Assembly: GCF_000724085.1 (NCBI RefSeq)
Contig: NZ_CCDL010000002.1
Span: 496,001 to 560,000, forward strand
DNA from: Oceanobacillus manasiensis
Lineage (GTDB): Bacteria > Bacillota > Bacilli > Bacillales > Amphibacillaceae
Reading direction: 5' to 3'
Length of the DNA stretch: 64,000 nucleotides
The notes below the pieces were generated by a model. The model worked only from the letters and a program-made list of their open reading frames with translations, was not told the origin of the DNA and did no database searches. Below are positions 63,902-64,000 of this stretch, piece by piece (the stretch's first letter is position 1; each line of letters starts with the position of its first letter). The translations under genes were made by a program, and so were the position numbers.

Positions 63902-64000
63902 TTAGTCTTTATGGTGAAGAAAATCTGGTTCAACTTGCTCTAGTTCATCATCAGTCAACTCAAAGTCCCAGTTGTCATCATCGTCATCATAACTGTTTTC
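63902..64000 (-). CDS. cotE: Outer spore coat morphogenetic protein CotE, C-terminal fragment
   Basis: The last 32 codons of a gene that runs off the window edge. The tail is very acidic (a run of Asp, then NWDFELTDDELEQVEPDF), typical of the CotE C-terminus, and the place next to mutS is that of B. subtilis cotE. CotE organises the outer spore coat. Only the end is visible, so the assignment rests on this tail and on synteny. Confidence 0.8.
   Translation of the reverse strand, partial: ENSYDDDDDNWDFELTDDELEQVEPDFLHHKD

Overview
The window reads as the chromosome of a low-GC, endospore-forming member of the Bacillaceae. Sporulation markers are present (SpoVK, Tlp, a SirA homologue, the tail of CotE), and from about 21.5 kb to the right end the gene order follows the Bacillus subtilis chromosome closely: parC-parE-yneT, plsY(yneS), yneR-yneQ-yneP-tlp-yneN-citB, yneK-ccdC-yneI-ccdA-yneF, sirA(yneE)-tkt-ynzC-yneB-lexA, glnA-glnR-ynbB-hflX-spoVK-hfq-miaA-mutL-mutS-cotE. 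The AT-rich coding, the OpuF-type osmolyte transporter and the overall gene content suggest an Oceanobacillus/Virgibacillus-like halotolerant lineage; the genus is an inference.

Layout. 0-12.8 kb is a mosaic: a methyltransferase, a CPBP-family membrane protease, cysK, a tiny Asn-rich protein, a YhfW-type FAD/Rieske oxidoreductase, a YkqA-type cyclotransferase, a zinc alcohol dehydrogenase, the ypcP exonuclease, the two-headed dynamin DynA, a CBS-pair protein and a secreted or anchored DUF3221-like protein. 13-21.4 kb is one leftward operon equivalent to B. subtilis yngJ-yngE: TetR regulator, acyl-CoA dehydrogenase, acyl-CoA synthetase, biotin carboxylase, a free 69-aa biotin carrier, HMG-CoA lyase, enoyl-CoA hydratase and carboxyltransferase. 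Together these give the steps expected for leucine/isovalerate breakdown. A perfect CcpA (cre) site precedes it and a TetR-type operator lies inside it.

21.5-33.8 kb carries topoisomerase IV, an OpuF-like ABC transporter (permease fused to binding protein) with a candidate sigma-B promoter, plsY, folE2, yidD and small yne genes. 34-47.3 kb has aconitase, an orphan PAS histidine kinase, the ccd cytochrome-c maturation genes with a lone mrpB inserted among them, sirA, transketolase, and the SOS locus. There, lexA faces an operon whose first gene, in the position of the division inhibitor yneA, is a 30-codon single-membrane-helix ORF. 47.3-51.6 kb is an abgA-abgT-abgB folate-catabolite cluster lying between lexA and glnA. 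51.9-64 kb holds nitrogen control (glnRA), hflX, spoVK, hfq, miaA, a Dps-family gene whose ribosome-binding site lies inside a hairpin, mutL, mutS and the end of cotE.

The points most worth testing are the SOS-locus microprotein, two genes that appear to start at non-canonical codons (ATA for the TetR regulator, ATT for an FbpB-like 47-aa protein), the hairpin covering the dps ribosome-binding site, and the orphan MrpB in the ccd operon. No rRNA, tRNA, CRISPR array, insertion sequence or prophage was seen.
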